This document shows, piece by piece, positions 7,893 to 16,499 of a stretch of 64,000 nucleotides of DNA; position 1 is the first letter of the stretch, and every line of letters starts with the position of its first letter. Origin of the DNA: Faucicola sp048551375. Lineage in GTDB: Bacteria > Pseudomonadota > Gammaproteobacteria > Pseudomonadales > Moraxellaceae. Both the position numbers and the translations under genes were made by a program. Where the stretch lies: positions 62,001 through 126,000 of the forward strand of contig NZ_JBLYZJ010000008.1 of assembly GCF_048551375.1 (NCBI RefSeq), read 5' to 3'. The notes under the pieces are model-generated. The model searched no databases, had not been told where the DNA came from, and worked only from the letters and a program-made list of their open reading frames with translations.

Positions 7893-9602
7893 TTACAAGG
7901 CTTGTTGCTCTTGGTTTAGATTTTTTGACACAGCTTTATCCGTTTTTGCATCAGCTTTTGGTGCTTCAAGCGGTATATGCGTAGTCTTGGCTTGTGGCGT
8001 TAAGGCTGTCGGTACAGTCAAATAAGGCAATTTTAACGCTTGGCTGGTATAACCACGCACTTCATTGGTTAACTCGGCACTCTCATTGAGTTTTAGACCA
8101 TATGATGGGATGATTTCTTTAATCTTACTAGACCATGTGGTTTTCATCTGATTTGGGAATACTTGGTTTAGCACTTTTAGCATAATCGGTGGTGAAGTCG
8201 ATGCCCCTGGTGATGCACCTAGCAAGGCAGCAATGGTCGAATCTTTATCACTTACCACTTCTGTACCAAATTGTAGTACCGTACCTTTATCGGTCTTTTT
8301 GATGACCTGTACACGCTGACCTGCGGTAATCAGTTTCCAATTTTCACGTTTGGCATTTGGATAATATTTTAGCAATTCTTTATGACGGTCATCATCGTTT
8401 AGACGAGCTTGTCCCATCAAGTAGGTAATCAAATCGGTATTATCAACACCGACTTTCATCATGCCAATCACGTTATGGTTGTTGGTGACAGACAGGATGT
8501 CAGTGATTGAGCCATTTTTTAGGAAACGAGTATTAAACAAGGCAAACGGCCCAAACAACATGGTTTGTTTACCATCCAAACGGCGTGTATCCAAGTGTGG
8601 TACTGACATCGGTGGTGCACCGACTTCCGCTTGACCATATACTTTGACGTTGTGGCGTGTAGTTAAGGCTGGGTCTTCAAACGATAAGAACTGACCACCG
8701 ACTGGGAAACCAGCATAATTATTGGCCTCAGGGATACCAGACATTTGCAATACTTTTAGGGCTGCACCACCTGCACCGATAAACACAAACTTGGCTTTTA
8801 CGGTACGTTCTTTTTGGGTCGCAAAGTCATATACAGTCACGTTCCACGTTTTATCCGCATTTTGATTTAAGGCACGGACTTCATGTTGTAAGTGTAATTT
8901 GAAGTTGGGATGTTTCTTCAGTGAATCAGTCAATTGGTTGGTAATCACCCCAAAATTCACATCCGTACCCAATGGCATATAAGTCGCTGCGACTTTTTGT
9001 TTTGGGTCACGCCCTTCAATCAATAATGGTGCCCATTTACGGATTTGCTCTTGGTCGGTTGAGAACTGCATACCGTAGAATAGTGGATTTTTGGTAATGG
9101 CTTCATGGCGTTTACGCAAATATTCAATATTCTTATCGCCCCACACAAAGCTCATGTGCGGTGTTGGGTTGATAAAGTCTTGTGGGTTGGCACTTAAATG
9201 ACCAGTCTTAACTTGGTGAGACCAAAATTGACGAGATACCTCAAACTGTTCGGCAATATCGACCGCACGGTCAGTTTCGACCACGCCATTTTTTTCTGGG
9301 GTATAGTTCAACTCGGCAAAGCCTGAGTGACCTGTGCCTGCGTTGTTCCAGCCGTTTGAGCTTTCTAACGCCACGCCATCAAGACGCTCGAAGACTTCCA
9401 TTTTCCAGTTTGGTTGTAATTCTTGTAAATAAGTCGCCAGTGTCATGCTCATGATACCACCGCCAATCATTACAACATCGACAGGTTGTTCATTTTCAGG
9501 GGCAGGCACGGCTCGTTTGTATAACGGCCAATATAAAAATAGGATAAGGGTAAGAATCGCTAAAAATAGCAATATCCCTACAATTTTGAGAGATTTTTTC
9601 AT
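7893..9602 (-). CDS. mqo: Malate:quinone oxidoreductase
   Basis: A 569-residue FAD enzyme that oxidises malate to oxaloacetate and passes electrons to quinone. The dinucleotide-binding motif is VDVVMIGGGIMSMTLATYL near residue 42, followed by the Mqo signatures GWNNAGTGHSGFAELNYTP, YMPLGTDVNFG, FIGAGGAALKVLQ and LLGASPGASTSPPIML. Unlike many Mqo proteins it starts with a clear membrane helix (residues about 7-25, then LYWPLYKR), suggesting a fixed inner-membrane anchor, and it ends in a 30-residue Lys/Ala-rich tail. It stands alone, divergent from scpA, with its own terminator. Upstream 248 bp hold the promoters of both genes, which I could not pin down. Confidence 0.95.
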   Translation of the reverse strand: MKKSLKIVGILLFLAILTLILFLYWPLYKRAVPAPENEQPVDVVMIGGGIMSMTLATYLQELQPNWKMEVFERLDGVALESSNGWNNAGTGHSGFAELNYTPEKNGVVETDRAVDIAEQFEVSRQFWSHQVKTGHLSANPQDFINPTPHMSFVWGDKNIEYLRKRHEAITKNPLFYGMQFSTDQEQIRKWAPLLIEGRDPKQKVAATYMPLGTDVNFGVITNQLTDSLKKHPNFKLHLQHEVRALNQNADKTWNVTVYDFATQKERTVKAKFVFIGAGGAALKVLQMSGIPEANNYAGFPVGGQFLSFEDPALTTRHNVKVYGQAEVGAPPMSVPHLDTRRLDGKQTMLFGPFALFNTRFLKNGSITDILSVTNNHNVIGMMKVGVDNTDLITYLMGQARLNDDDRHKELLKYYPNAKRENWKLITAGQRVQVIKKTDKGTVLQFGTEVVSDKDSTIAALLGASPGASTSPPIMLKVLNQVFPNQMKTTWSSKIKEIIPSYGLKLNESAELTNEVRGYTSQALKLPYLTVPTALTPQAKTTHIPLEAPKADAKTDKAVSKNLNQEQQAL

Positions 9603-9850
9603 AATTAGGTGATGTGCTTGGCATAAATTTAATTAACGGACGCCTATTTTAGCAATACTTTTTAATTAATCTTATCAAATTAACAGTATTGCTTTAAAAT
9701 AACTACAAGAATGTCTTAAAATTTACACAAAAAGATACCTTTAGGGTAACGTGCTAGTAAATTGCGACTTGAAATAAAGCGTTGATAATCAAGCCTCTTT
9801 ATATTATTGTACGCATCTGTAATGTCAAAATCTAAAAACCAACATCACCC

Positions 9851-10645
9851 ATGACCAACCTCGCTATCCGTCTATATGAAACCCCAGTCCAATCGCTCCC
9901 CGAAGACCTCTACATTCCGCCAGAGGCGTTTGCGATTTGGCTTGAGCAGTTTGAAGGCCCTCTCGACTTTTTGCTATACCTTGTCAAAAAGAATAACTTT
10001 GACATCACCACCACCGCTATTTTGCCTATTACCGAACAATATCTCACTTATATTGACGAATTGGACGAAGCCCATTTTGAATTGGCAGGTGACTACCTGC
10101 TCATGGCAAGTACGCTGATTGCGATTAAAAGTGAACTGCTATTGCCCTCGCCCACCCTACCAGACGAAGAAAAAAATCCCACCAAACAACTTATCGACCG
10201 CCTTGAGCAATACGCCCAAATCAAGCACGTTGCCCAGCGACTTGACGGACTCATGCGACTGGAAAGGGACGTGTTTTTGGCGTTTGCCAGTTTGCCGAGT
10301 GCTGATGTACTTGCCAAAGAGATACCGCCTTACCCACCCACGATGTTGGTCGATAGCTTAATCAAAATGCAACTCAAGCCCGACTACCAAATGCACCATA
10401 TCAAAGCCGATATCGTGCCGTTGGCTGACCGTATGGCGAGTATCAGTCGGATTTTGGCAAGTCGTGGCAAGGGGTCGTTCTTTGATGTGTTGGATAAAAA
10501 TCAAGGCAGAATTGGCGTGGTGGTCAGCTTTGTGGCGATTTTGGAATTGGCGAAACAACGGCTGATTGACTTTATGGTCGAGGGCGACAATGATGCCGAA
10601 CTTAACCAACTCACCCTTGTGTGGCTGAATAGTGAAAAGGCATAA
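9851..10645 (+). CDS. scpA: Segregation and condensation protein A
   Basis: The 264-residue product is the kleisin ScpA, which bridges SMC and ScpB in the bacterial condensin complex. The family start is clear: FEGPLDFLLYLVKKNNFDITTTAILPITEQYL, then AGDYLLMASTLIAIKSELLLP, and a C-terminal winged-helix part (FVAILELAKQRLIDFMV). The gene normally abuts scpB; here a 2.1-kb autotransporter gene and a gene remnant separate them by 2.5 kb. There is no clear ribosome site before the ATG at 9851, but the N-terminus agrees with the family. Confidence 0.93.
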   Translation: MTNLAIRLYETPVQSLPEDLYIPPEAFAIWLEQFEGPLDFLLYLVKKNNFDITTTAILPITEQYLTYIDELDEAHFELAGDYLLMASTLIAIKSELLLPSPTLPDEEKNPTKQLIDRLEQYAQIKHVAQRLDGLMRLERDVFLAFASLPSADVLAKEIPPYPPTMLVDSLIKMQLKPDYQMHHIKADIVPLADRMASISRILASRGKGSFFDVLDKNQGRIGVVVSFVAILELAKQRLIDFMVEGDNDAELNQLTLVWLNSEKA

Positions 10646-10823
10646 ATAACGACTGCCACGGTAATTTATTGTGCTTGTACTTATGTTGACTCAAGCGTAC
10701 AATTATTACAGAAGTTTTAAAGATTGTAACCAAAGTTAGGACAATAAACCAAAATTTCTTTAATAATTAATAGTTTAATTGTCATTTATTTAACAATAAT
10801 AGCCACACAATAAGGAGTGACGC

Positions 10824-12881
10824 ATGAAAACTAAACTGTCTTCCCTTTCCACTGCCGTATTATTCGGTTTGACATCGCTAGTTAGCCAACAAGCTTTGGC
10901 AGATTATGGCGACTACGGCAAACAAACTGCCATTGACCTTGCCGAGCAGTATGCAGGACGTTATACAGGCACAGAACAAGAAGTCAAAGCCTCAAAATAT
11001 GTCGAAGACCGTATGCGAATTGCAGGTAGCAAATACCAACCCACTCGCCAAGATTATTCTTTTGTTGCCAAACGTGGTGTGTTGGCAAAACAAACCCTTA
11101 ACAGTAGCAATATCATCGTTGAGCAAGCAGGCACAGGCAACACAGGCAAAACCCTCTATGTGGGGGCTCACTACGATTCAAACCCATCAAATAAAACCAC
11201 TGACCGCTCAACCTTACAAGGCTTAGATGACAATGCGTCTGGCTTGGGGGTTTTGACTGAATTGGTAAAAAATCTTAGCCAAATCCAAACCTTACATAAT
11301 GTGAAATTTGTTGCTTTTAGTGGCGAAGAGTATGGCTTAGAAGGCTCAAAAAGTTTTGTCAACAGCTTGAGCGATAGCGAAAAACAAAATGCCATTGGCA
11401 TGATTAACCTTGACAGCTTGATTACTGGCGACCATATGTACGCCAATACAGGCGACAAAGCCTATGACAAAACCGCCCAAAAAGTCGTCCCACAATACGC
11501 TGCCTTGCGTGAAAATGCCGAAGCGATTGCCAAATCATTGGGTATTGATTTACAAAAAAATGAGGGCGACTTAATCGCTGAAGAAGCCACCGAACCGTAC
11601 AAACCCTATGGCGTTGGCTGTTGTAGTGACCACGAATCCTTTGACGAGGCAGGTATGCCTGTGGTTGCCTTTGAAGCGACCAACTGGCGACTTGGGCCAG
11701 AATTTGACGGCTATACCCAAACTGACAATCCAAAAATCCCAGATGGTTCAACATGGCATCAACCTGCCGAAGATAACAAACAATTTTTGACCAATGCCTT
11801 GGGTGAAGAGCGTATCAATCAACGAATGCGTGATTTTTCTAAAATTGTCACTCGTCTTATTGTTGAACAAACAGGGGCAGATGTTCAACAAGCCAATTTT
11901 AGTGCTATTGAACAACAAAACAAATTGGCAGGCTATTTACATAAACAAATCGCCACCACCCAATCCAATCATGGCGTATTTGAACGTGCTAACTACCTTG
12001 CTAGCAACGTATTGACTGACAATACCCCCAATGCCAACCGTGTTTGGTTTGATGCCAACCAAAGCTATCAAGACACCGCCATTAATGGTGAAGGCACGCA
12101 AGCCCAACTTGGACTATACGGCGAACACGCCATCAACCCACAATGGGCAATCGGTGCAGGCATCGAAGCCAACCATTACAAAGGCGAAAATGACAGCCCA
12201 GTTCGCAAAGACACAGGCTACGGTGTAAAACTCTACTCTATCTACGCTTCACCCCTGTCAGCTTGGTGGAATACCACCCTACTTGGCTATGGCAAACATG
12301 AGCTAGACACCAACCGCAGCGTTACTTTGGGCGGACAAAATGGCACACCTGTTATCATTGATAACCTCGAACGTGGTAACCTTGATGCCAATGTATTAAG
12401 TGTCAGCACCGAAACAGGCTACAACTTCCTTAACCGCCCTAACTACAAACACGGCGTGTATGTTGGCACAAACTACAGCGATATCAACTTTGACAGTTAC
12501 ACCAGTGGCGACAAATCTCGCACCGCACTTAACATTGGCGAAACCGATGCCCAAGCGTGGGATGCCGAAGTTGGCTACCAAATCCAAAGCCAATTTGCAG
12601 TCGCCAATAAACCTGTGAAAATCAAAGCCAAATTGGGCTACGTGAATGTCATTGATGAGCCTGTGGTAGATAGCATCACCACCAAAACGTTTGACGGTGT
12701 GACCCATACCCTAAACTACAAACAAGATGACCTCAATCATTACGGTCGCTTTGGCTTAGGATTAAGCAGTAACTTGGCAAAAGGCACTTGGGCTTATCTC
12801 AATGGTGAAACCACCTTTGCCAAAGACAATGACAGCGATGACGACTACTCAGTACAAGTCGGTATTCAACACGAATTTTAA
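10824..12881 (+). CDS. M28-family aminopeptidase autotransporter (AaaA-like)
   Basis: A 685-residue surface protein. Residues 1-26 are a signal peptide ending ALA. Residues about 27-360 are an M28 zinc peptidase with the likely metal ligands and catalytic acids in order: His116 (VGAHYDS), Asp135/136 (GLDDNASG), Glu168/169 (SGEEYG), Asp197 (NLDSL) and His270 (CCSDHESFDEAG). The last 270 or so residues alternate Gly/aromatic beta strands and end in HEF, a type V autotransporter beta barrel with a terminal Phe. The Pseudomonas aeruginosa autotransporter AaaA, an arginine-specific aminopeptidase, has the same architecture. Substrate preference here is inferred only. AAGGAG lies just before the ATG and a terminator follows. 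Its position between scpA and scpB suggests insertion into an older operon. Confidence 0.9.
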   Translation: MKTKLSSLSTAVLFGLTSLVSQQALADYGDYGKQTAIDLAEQYAGRYTGTEQEVKASKYVEDRMRIAGSKYQPTRQDYSFVAKRGVLAKQTLNSSNIIVEQAGTGNTGKTLYVGAHYDSNPSNKTTDRSTLQGLDDNASGLGVLTELVKNLSQIQTLHNVKFVAFSGEEYGLEGSKSFVNSLSDSEKQNAIGMINLDSLITGDHMYANTGDKAYDKTAQKVVPQYAALRENAEAIAKSLGIDLQKNEGDLIAEEATEPYKPYGVGCCSDHESFDEAGMPVVAFEATNWRLGPEFDGYTQTDNPKIPDGSTWHQPAEDNKQFLTNALGEERINQRMRDFSKIVTRLIVEQTGADVQQANFSAIEQQNKLAGYLHKQIATTQSNHGVFERANYLASNVLTDNTPNANRVWFDANQSYQDTAINGEGTQAQLGLYGEHAINPQWAIGAGIEANHYKGENDSPVRKDTGYGVKLYSIYASPLSAWWNTTLLGYGKHELDTNRSVTLGGQNGTPVIIDNLERGNLDANVLSVSTETGYNFLNRPNYKHGVYVGTNYSDINFDSYTSGDKSRTALNIGETDAQAWDAEVGYQIQSQFAVANKPVKIKAKLGYVNVIDEPVVDSITTKTFDGVTHTLNYKQDDLNHYGRFGLGLSSNLAKGTWAYLNGETTFAKDNDSDDDYSVQVGIQHEF

Positions 12882-12908
12882 TCGCTAATCTGTAAGTTTT
12901 ATTGTATT

Positions 12909-12940
12909 ATCGCCATGCTTTGATAGCGTGGCGATTTTTT
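12909..12940 (+). terminator. Intrinsic terminator of the autotransporter gene
   Basis: ATCGCCATGCT (12909-12919) and AGCGTGGCGAT (12925-12935) form an 11-bp stem with one G-T pair around TTGAT, followed by five T. It lies 27 bp past the stop codon. Confidence 0.88.
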
Positions 12941-12948
12941 ATGTGTAA

Positions 12949-13077
12949 AAAACGACATTTAAAGCACGTTTGGATGAAGAGAAAAAATTAACCACTTTAC
13001 TAAATCAACTTTACACCCTTGAAAAACAACAGGAATTACAACAACGTTTAACTGCTGTTGGTTTAAAAGTTGATTAA
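12949..13077 (+). pseudogene. Possible C-terminal remnant of a lost gene
   Basis: A 42-codon open stretch without a usable ATG start encodes a charged, helical, coiled-coil-like tail (RLDEEKKLTTLLNQL ... QQELQQRLTAVGLKVD) and then TAA. A stop codon lies directly before it at 12946. The amino-acid usage looks protein-like rather than random, so it may be the 3' end of a degraded gene. I do not recognise the parent protein. It is one of the pieces separating scpA from scpB. Confidence 0.3.
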
Positions 13078-13121
13078 ATACTCGGTTATCATAATAATGC
13101 CAATATTTAAAATCTCAAACT

Positions 13122-13144
13122 GGGCGTATTCAATACGCCCCTAC
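13122..13144. repeat. Single palindromic repeat unit
   Basis: GGGCGTATTCAATACGCCCC plus TAC is the inverted form of the GTAGGGGCGTATTGAATACG palindrome found elsewhere in the window. It lies 26 bp before the scpB start codon and may form a hairpin in the leader. Confidence 0.55.
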
Positions 13145-13169
13145 CAATCTCTAAAAACAACTTTAAACC

Positions 13170-13715
13170 ATGACAAATTTTAGCCAAAAACACCAAACCA
13201 CCCAAATCCACAGCCGTGAAATCGAAGCGATTTTGCACGCCTCAGAAATGCCTGTTACCGCAAAACAGCTTCGTTCATGGCTTGAGCTATCGCAAAGCGA
13301 GCTTGACACCGCCTTGATGATACTGCAAGACCGCCTATCGCAAGGGGCTTTGACATTGGCACATACTGCCAGTGGCTATCGGCTACAGATTGCCAATACC
13401 TTTAGCCCACTCATTCAAAAGGTCTTTCCACAACGCCAAGAAAGCCTCAGCCAAGCCCTACTCGAAACCTTAAGCGTGATTGCTTACAAACAGCCTGTGA
13501 CACGAGCCGACATCGAGCAAGTGCGTGGCGTGACCGTATCGAGCAACATTTTACGGCAATTATTTGATAAGGGATGGATTGAGGAAAAAGGCTTTAAAGA
13601 CACGCTTGGGCGACCTGCGTTATTACATACCACGGATGGGTTTTTGGATGCGTTTGGACTGGCAAGCCTTGATGACTTGCCAGAAATGCCTGTGATTGGG
13701 AAAGTTGTGGAATAG
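13170..13715 (+). CDS. scpB: Segregation and condensation protein B
   Basis: A 181-residue ScpB: two winged-helix domains, seen as IEAILHASEMPVTAKQLRSWL at the start and LLETLSVIAYKQPVTRADIEQVRGV in the second half, followed by LFDKGWIEEKG, LGRPALLHTTDGFLDAFGLASLDDLP. ScpB dimers bind the kleisin ScpA in the SMC complex during chromosome segregation. In many relatives the order is scpA-scpB-rluB; all three are present on the same strand here but are spread over 7.5 kb with other genes between. The start ATG has no good ribosome site but fits the family's N-terminus. Confidence 0.93.
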   Translation: MTNFSQKHQTTQIHSREIEAILHASEMPVTAKQLRSWLELSQSELDTALMILQDRLSQGALTLAHTASGYRLQIANTFSPLIQKVFPQRQESLSQALLETLSVIAYKQPVTRADIEQVRGVTVSSNILRQLFDKGWIEEKGFKDTLGRPALLHTTDGFLDAFGLASLDDLPEMPVIGKVVE

Positions 13716-13721
13716 CTAATT

Positions 13722-14381
13722 TTATACTTGACGGGCAGGCAAGCCCCATTGATTTGGCTCTGGTTTGGTATCTGTCGCAAGCCATACCAACAGTAAAATC
13801 CCCACAAAAGGAATAATTGAAATCAACACCCACCAGCCCGATTTATTGATATCATGCAAGCGTCTAGCACTGGTCGCTAAGTTGGGAATCATAAATGCCA
13901 ACATACCAATGCCGACCAGTATGCCATCTGTCCCTAACATACCATCAACAACGGCTAATAGGATGTAAATCATAATAAAAAATAAATAAAAATACCAATA
14001 CTCTTTACGTCTAGCTCTACCATTGAAATTGGCATAATTTTGCAAACATTTTTTCACCCAATCAAAAAACCCATAATCCTCTTCGACTGCCCATACAGGA
14101 TTAATCTCATTGCCTTGACGCATGACTTGTCCGCCCATTTGTTGTGGGGCTTGGTAGGGATTCATGGTGACTGGATTGGCTTGGGTTTGCATGGTACTCA
14201 TGGTGGGCTGAATACTGGTAGCATGACCTTGAGCGTCAACTAAAAACTCGACCATCATGCCTGCCATTGGGGCATTTGGCTGTTGCCAAGCTTGGGTGCT
14301 AAATACGTAGTTTTGTCCATCCTCCCCTCGAATAATACCTTGCCCATGTTGGGCAGAAAAATTGGCGATTTGACCTTTCAT
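13722..14381 (-). CDS. Cold-shock-like domain fused to DUF805 membrane protein
   Basis: 219 residues in two parts. Residues 1-60 resemble a small OB-fold/cold-shock domain (MKGQIANFSAQHGQGIIRGEDGQNYVF, then MVEFLVDAQGHATSI). After a Gln/Asn/Pro-rich linker, residues about 105-210 are a DUF805 (YhaH-type) inner-membrane domain: NFNGRARRKEYWYFYLF, four hydrophobic helices, ARRLHDINKSGWW and the Gly/Asn-Trp-Gly end (PNQWG). The function of DUF805 is unknown; a nucleic-acid-binding-like head on a membrane anchor is unusual. AAGGATAAC precedes the ATG. The gene converges on scpB with only 6 bp between the two stops, and the yiaA-like gene lies 31 bp upstream on the same strand, likely one operon. 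Confidence 0.75.
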   Translation of the reverse strand: MKGQIANFSAQHGQGIIRGEDGQNYVFSTQAWQQPNAPMAGMMVEFLVDAQGHATSIQPTMSTMQTQANPVTMNPYQAPQQMGGQVMRQGNEINPVWAVEEDYGFFDWVKKCLQNYANFNGRARRKEYWYFYLFFIMIYILLAVVDGMLGTDGILVGIGMLAFMIPNLATSARRLHDINKSGWWVLISIIPFVGILLLVWLATDTKPEPNQWGLPARQV

Positions 14382-14412
14382 ATTGTTATCCTTATTAATT
14401 GTAGTTTATTGA

Positions 14413-14931
14413 TTATTCAGCTTTATTACGTCTAAAAGGCGATTGCAACAGATGACTACGTTCATCATCACTATTGGTTTGCATAGGAATTTGTTGGGTT
14501 TGGTTCATGGTTAATAATGGTTGATTTTTACTGTTACTGAGGTCACGAATGTTTTTTTGAATGGTAATCGCCCCAAACAAGCTCATGGTATAAGCCATCA
14601 TATAAAAGCCCTTTTCACTCAGCGTCAATGTGGCATTTAACAATCCCACCACAATCAACCCCACTGCAGAGGCTAATGCTACCCAGCTAATAATATAGTA
14701 TAAACGGGTGGTCGGAATGCCTTCAGCACGGTCACGAATGGTCTTTTGTAAACTAATGGACGCATACAAACCCAACAACAACACCGCAAAATAATAGCCT
14801 TTTTCATTCAATTGCATGGTGGCATTAAACAAACCAAACAAATATGCCAATACACCAATCGCCATCACAGCCCACGAAGCACCAATATAGGCAGGGGTGG
14901 GTTGGGTGTGTTGTGAGTTAGGGTTCGTCAT
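14413..14931 (-). CDS. YiaA/YiaB family inner-membrane protein
   Basis: A 172-residue membrane protein with two copies of the YiaA/B two-helix unit: SWAVMAIGVLAYLFGLFNATMQLNEKGYYFAVLLLGLYASISLQKTIRD is repeated in outline as SWVALASAVGLIVVGLLNATLTLSEKGFYMMAYTMSLFGAITIQKNIRD (quoted here in family terms; the key shared parts are GL-NAT-LxEKG and ISLQK/ITIQK-IRD). The function of the family is unknown. AAAGG lies upstream of the ATG. It probably shares a transcript with the downstream DUF805 gene. Confidence 0.8.
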   Translation of the reverse strand: MTNPNSQHTQPTPAYIGASWAVMAIGVLAYLFGLFNATMQLNEKGYYFAVLLLGLYASISLQKTIRDRAEGIPTTRLYYIISWVALASAVGLIVVGLLNATLTLSEKGFYMMAYTMSLFGAITIQKNIRDLSNSKNQPLLTMNQTQQIPMQTNSDDERSHLLQSPFRRNKAE

Positions 14932-15137
14932 TTGTCATTCCTTTTGCCAATTTTTTATGAATATGATACGTCCATCCCATCATCTCATTGATTATTAAAC
15001 ATTCTTCCGTTTGGGTATGGCTTTATGGCATAACATAGCATATTATGCACAATTAGCAAGTTTTTATCTGAAATAATTCTACTTTGGTCAATCAAATTCG
15101 TGTATTTATCTTAGGAATTACGCAAACGTGAAAGAAG
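14932..15137. other. Intergenic region left of REP copy 2
   Basis: AT-rich sequence upstream of the divergent yiaA-like gene and of the gene at 15272. No gene, clear promoter or hairpin could be singled out. The REP-like element at 15138-15200 occupies the right-hand part of the gap. Confidence 0.3.
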
Positions 15138-15200
15138 CGTTCGCCCTGAGCTTGTCGAAGGGTAACGTTTCCTATGGTTCGACAGGCTCACCATGAACGG
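15138..15200. repeat. REP-like palindromic element, copy 2
   Basis: CGTTCGCCCTGAGCTTGTCG at the left and GACAGGCTCACCATGAACGG at the right are imperfect inverted repeats of each other and match the arms of the element at 6913-6980. It sits 72 bp upstream of the next start codon. Confidence 0.75.
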
Positions 15201-15271
15201 AAACATGAAATTTGCACAAGTTCTATCTCTATAATGTTGACCGACTTTTTATACAGGTGATTGTTAGCCCT

Positions 15272-16366
15272 ATGCCGTTTTCTGGATTGCTTATTATTCT
15301 GAGTTTGGTGATTGTCATTCCGTTGTGGTTTATTGTTCGAGCCAAGCGTCAGCCCACTGCCCAATTTCAGCCTAACCCCTTAAATCCCAATCATCTATCG
15401 CAAGCGTCAACCGAGCAACCGCCTGTGATTGCGTTGGGAAAATTACCCAACCTTTTTCAGCAAATTATCACCGATATCGAAGCCCAATTTGCCGAAATCG
15501 TCCGTAAAGACCAAGCGTCATTGATTGATAAAGACAGCTTTTTTACTGCAAAACGCTTGTTTTATACTCGCTTGCCAGAGATGGTCAATGATTATCTCAA
15601 ACTCGACCCCCATTATGCCACGGCTGAAATTATTGATAAAGCCCAACACTTGACCAGCTATGACCTTGTGCAAAAACAGCTCAAAGCCATACTCAATGTG
15701 TTTATCCAAATTAACCAAAGTAGCAACCAACAGCAATTACAGCATATTCTTGGCAATCAACGTTATTTACAAGCCGTGTATCAACAAACAGGTTTAGTGC
15801 AAAATAACGAACTTTTATCCGTTATTACTACAAACACAAATAGCCCTACGGTTCAGCTAGACAGCCTAAATTTGTCAGCCGATTTAACCAAAAATTCAAC
15901 CACCAATACTACCAATCAATTACTCGATAGTGATTGGCAGGCAGGTTATCAATATTTGCACCAATATTTACCACAAGTTCATAATCCGCAATCGGTAAAA
16001 TTTTCCCAAAGTTTTGTCAGTTTGGTCGGTCAGTTGGTGTATATCGCCAGTATTACCCAACAAGCGACAAAACAGGAATTGGGTAAAGGCTTAAATAAAC
16101 TACACATTCAAGCCGATTTACAACTAGAAGCCCTAGCCAATCTGTTAGCGTATCAGTTGCCACAGTCTTTGCAACAGGCTCATGCCTTGCCAAGCGATAC
16201 AGTGATAAATTATGAAAATACCACTCGCCTATTGATTCAGCAATTATTGGAAATTTTGCATAATTTACTGGCGACCTTGGATAAGCCGTTACCCATTGCG
16301 GATAAATTGGCGTTGGTGCAGAATTTACATGATGATTTGGCGGATTTGGTGGAACAACAACTGTAA
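15272..16366 (+). CDS. Unrecognised membrane-anchored protein with two copies of a LP-x-V-x-x-Y domain
   Basis: I do not recognise a described family. The 364-residue product begins with a membrane helix (FSGLLIILSLVIVIPLWFIV) followed by a polar cytoplasmic or periplasmic body. Residues roughly 90-175 share a pattern with the genes at 17409-17984 and 18090-18767: an aromatic residue, then xxLxxxxLPexVxxYxxL, a variable stretch, a helix with LLxxxLxxI, and finally QxxLxxxRYLxAxx. The last 80 residues (ALANLLAYQLPQSLQQAHAL ... LLEILHNLLATLD) look like a second, more divergent copy. I chose ATG 15272 because AGGTGA lies 11 bases upstream; an in-frame GTG at 15257 is possible. A TTG at 15212 would begin right after the REP element and is unlikely. 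Confidence 0.7.
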   Translation: MPFSGLLIILSLVIVIPLWFIVRAKRQPTAQFQPNPLNPNHLSQASTEQPPVIALGKLPNLFQQIITDIEAQFAEIVRKDQASLIDKDSFFTAKRLFYTRLPEMVNDYLKLDPHYATAEIIDKAQHLTSYDLVQKQLKAILNVFIQINQSSNQQQLQHILGNQRYLQAVYQQTGLVQNNELLSVITTNTNSPTVQLDSLNLSADLTKNSTTNTTNQLLDSDWQAGYQYLHQYLPQVHNPQSVKFSQSFVSLVGQLVYIASITQQATKQELGKGLNKLHIQADLQLEALANLLAYQLPQSLQQAHALPSDTVINYENTTRLLIQQLLEILHNLLATLDKPLPIADKLALVQNLHDDLADLVEQQL

Positions 16367-16499
16367 AATGATAGACAAAAAACATGGCTTTTTACACCAA
16401 ATTTCTCTACAATAACCACCTATGTTAAGGCTATTATCCGCCTTATTCGCTTTTTTCTTACCACATTGTGAAATGTCATTCCCTGTCAAAGGACACCTT

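Noticed and set aside
10093..12707. Additional proteins in other frames of scpA and the autotransporter gene
   Set aside because: They overlap completely with well-supported genes and show no recognisable domains.
16422..16499. Longer RluB starting at 16422
   Set aside because: The extra residues do not resemble the family; ATG 16500 has AAAGGA six bases upstream and starts directly at the S4 domain.
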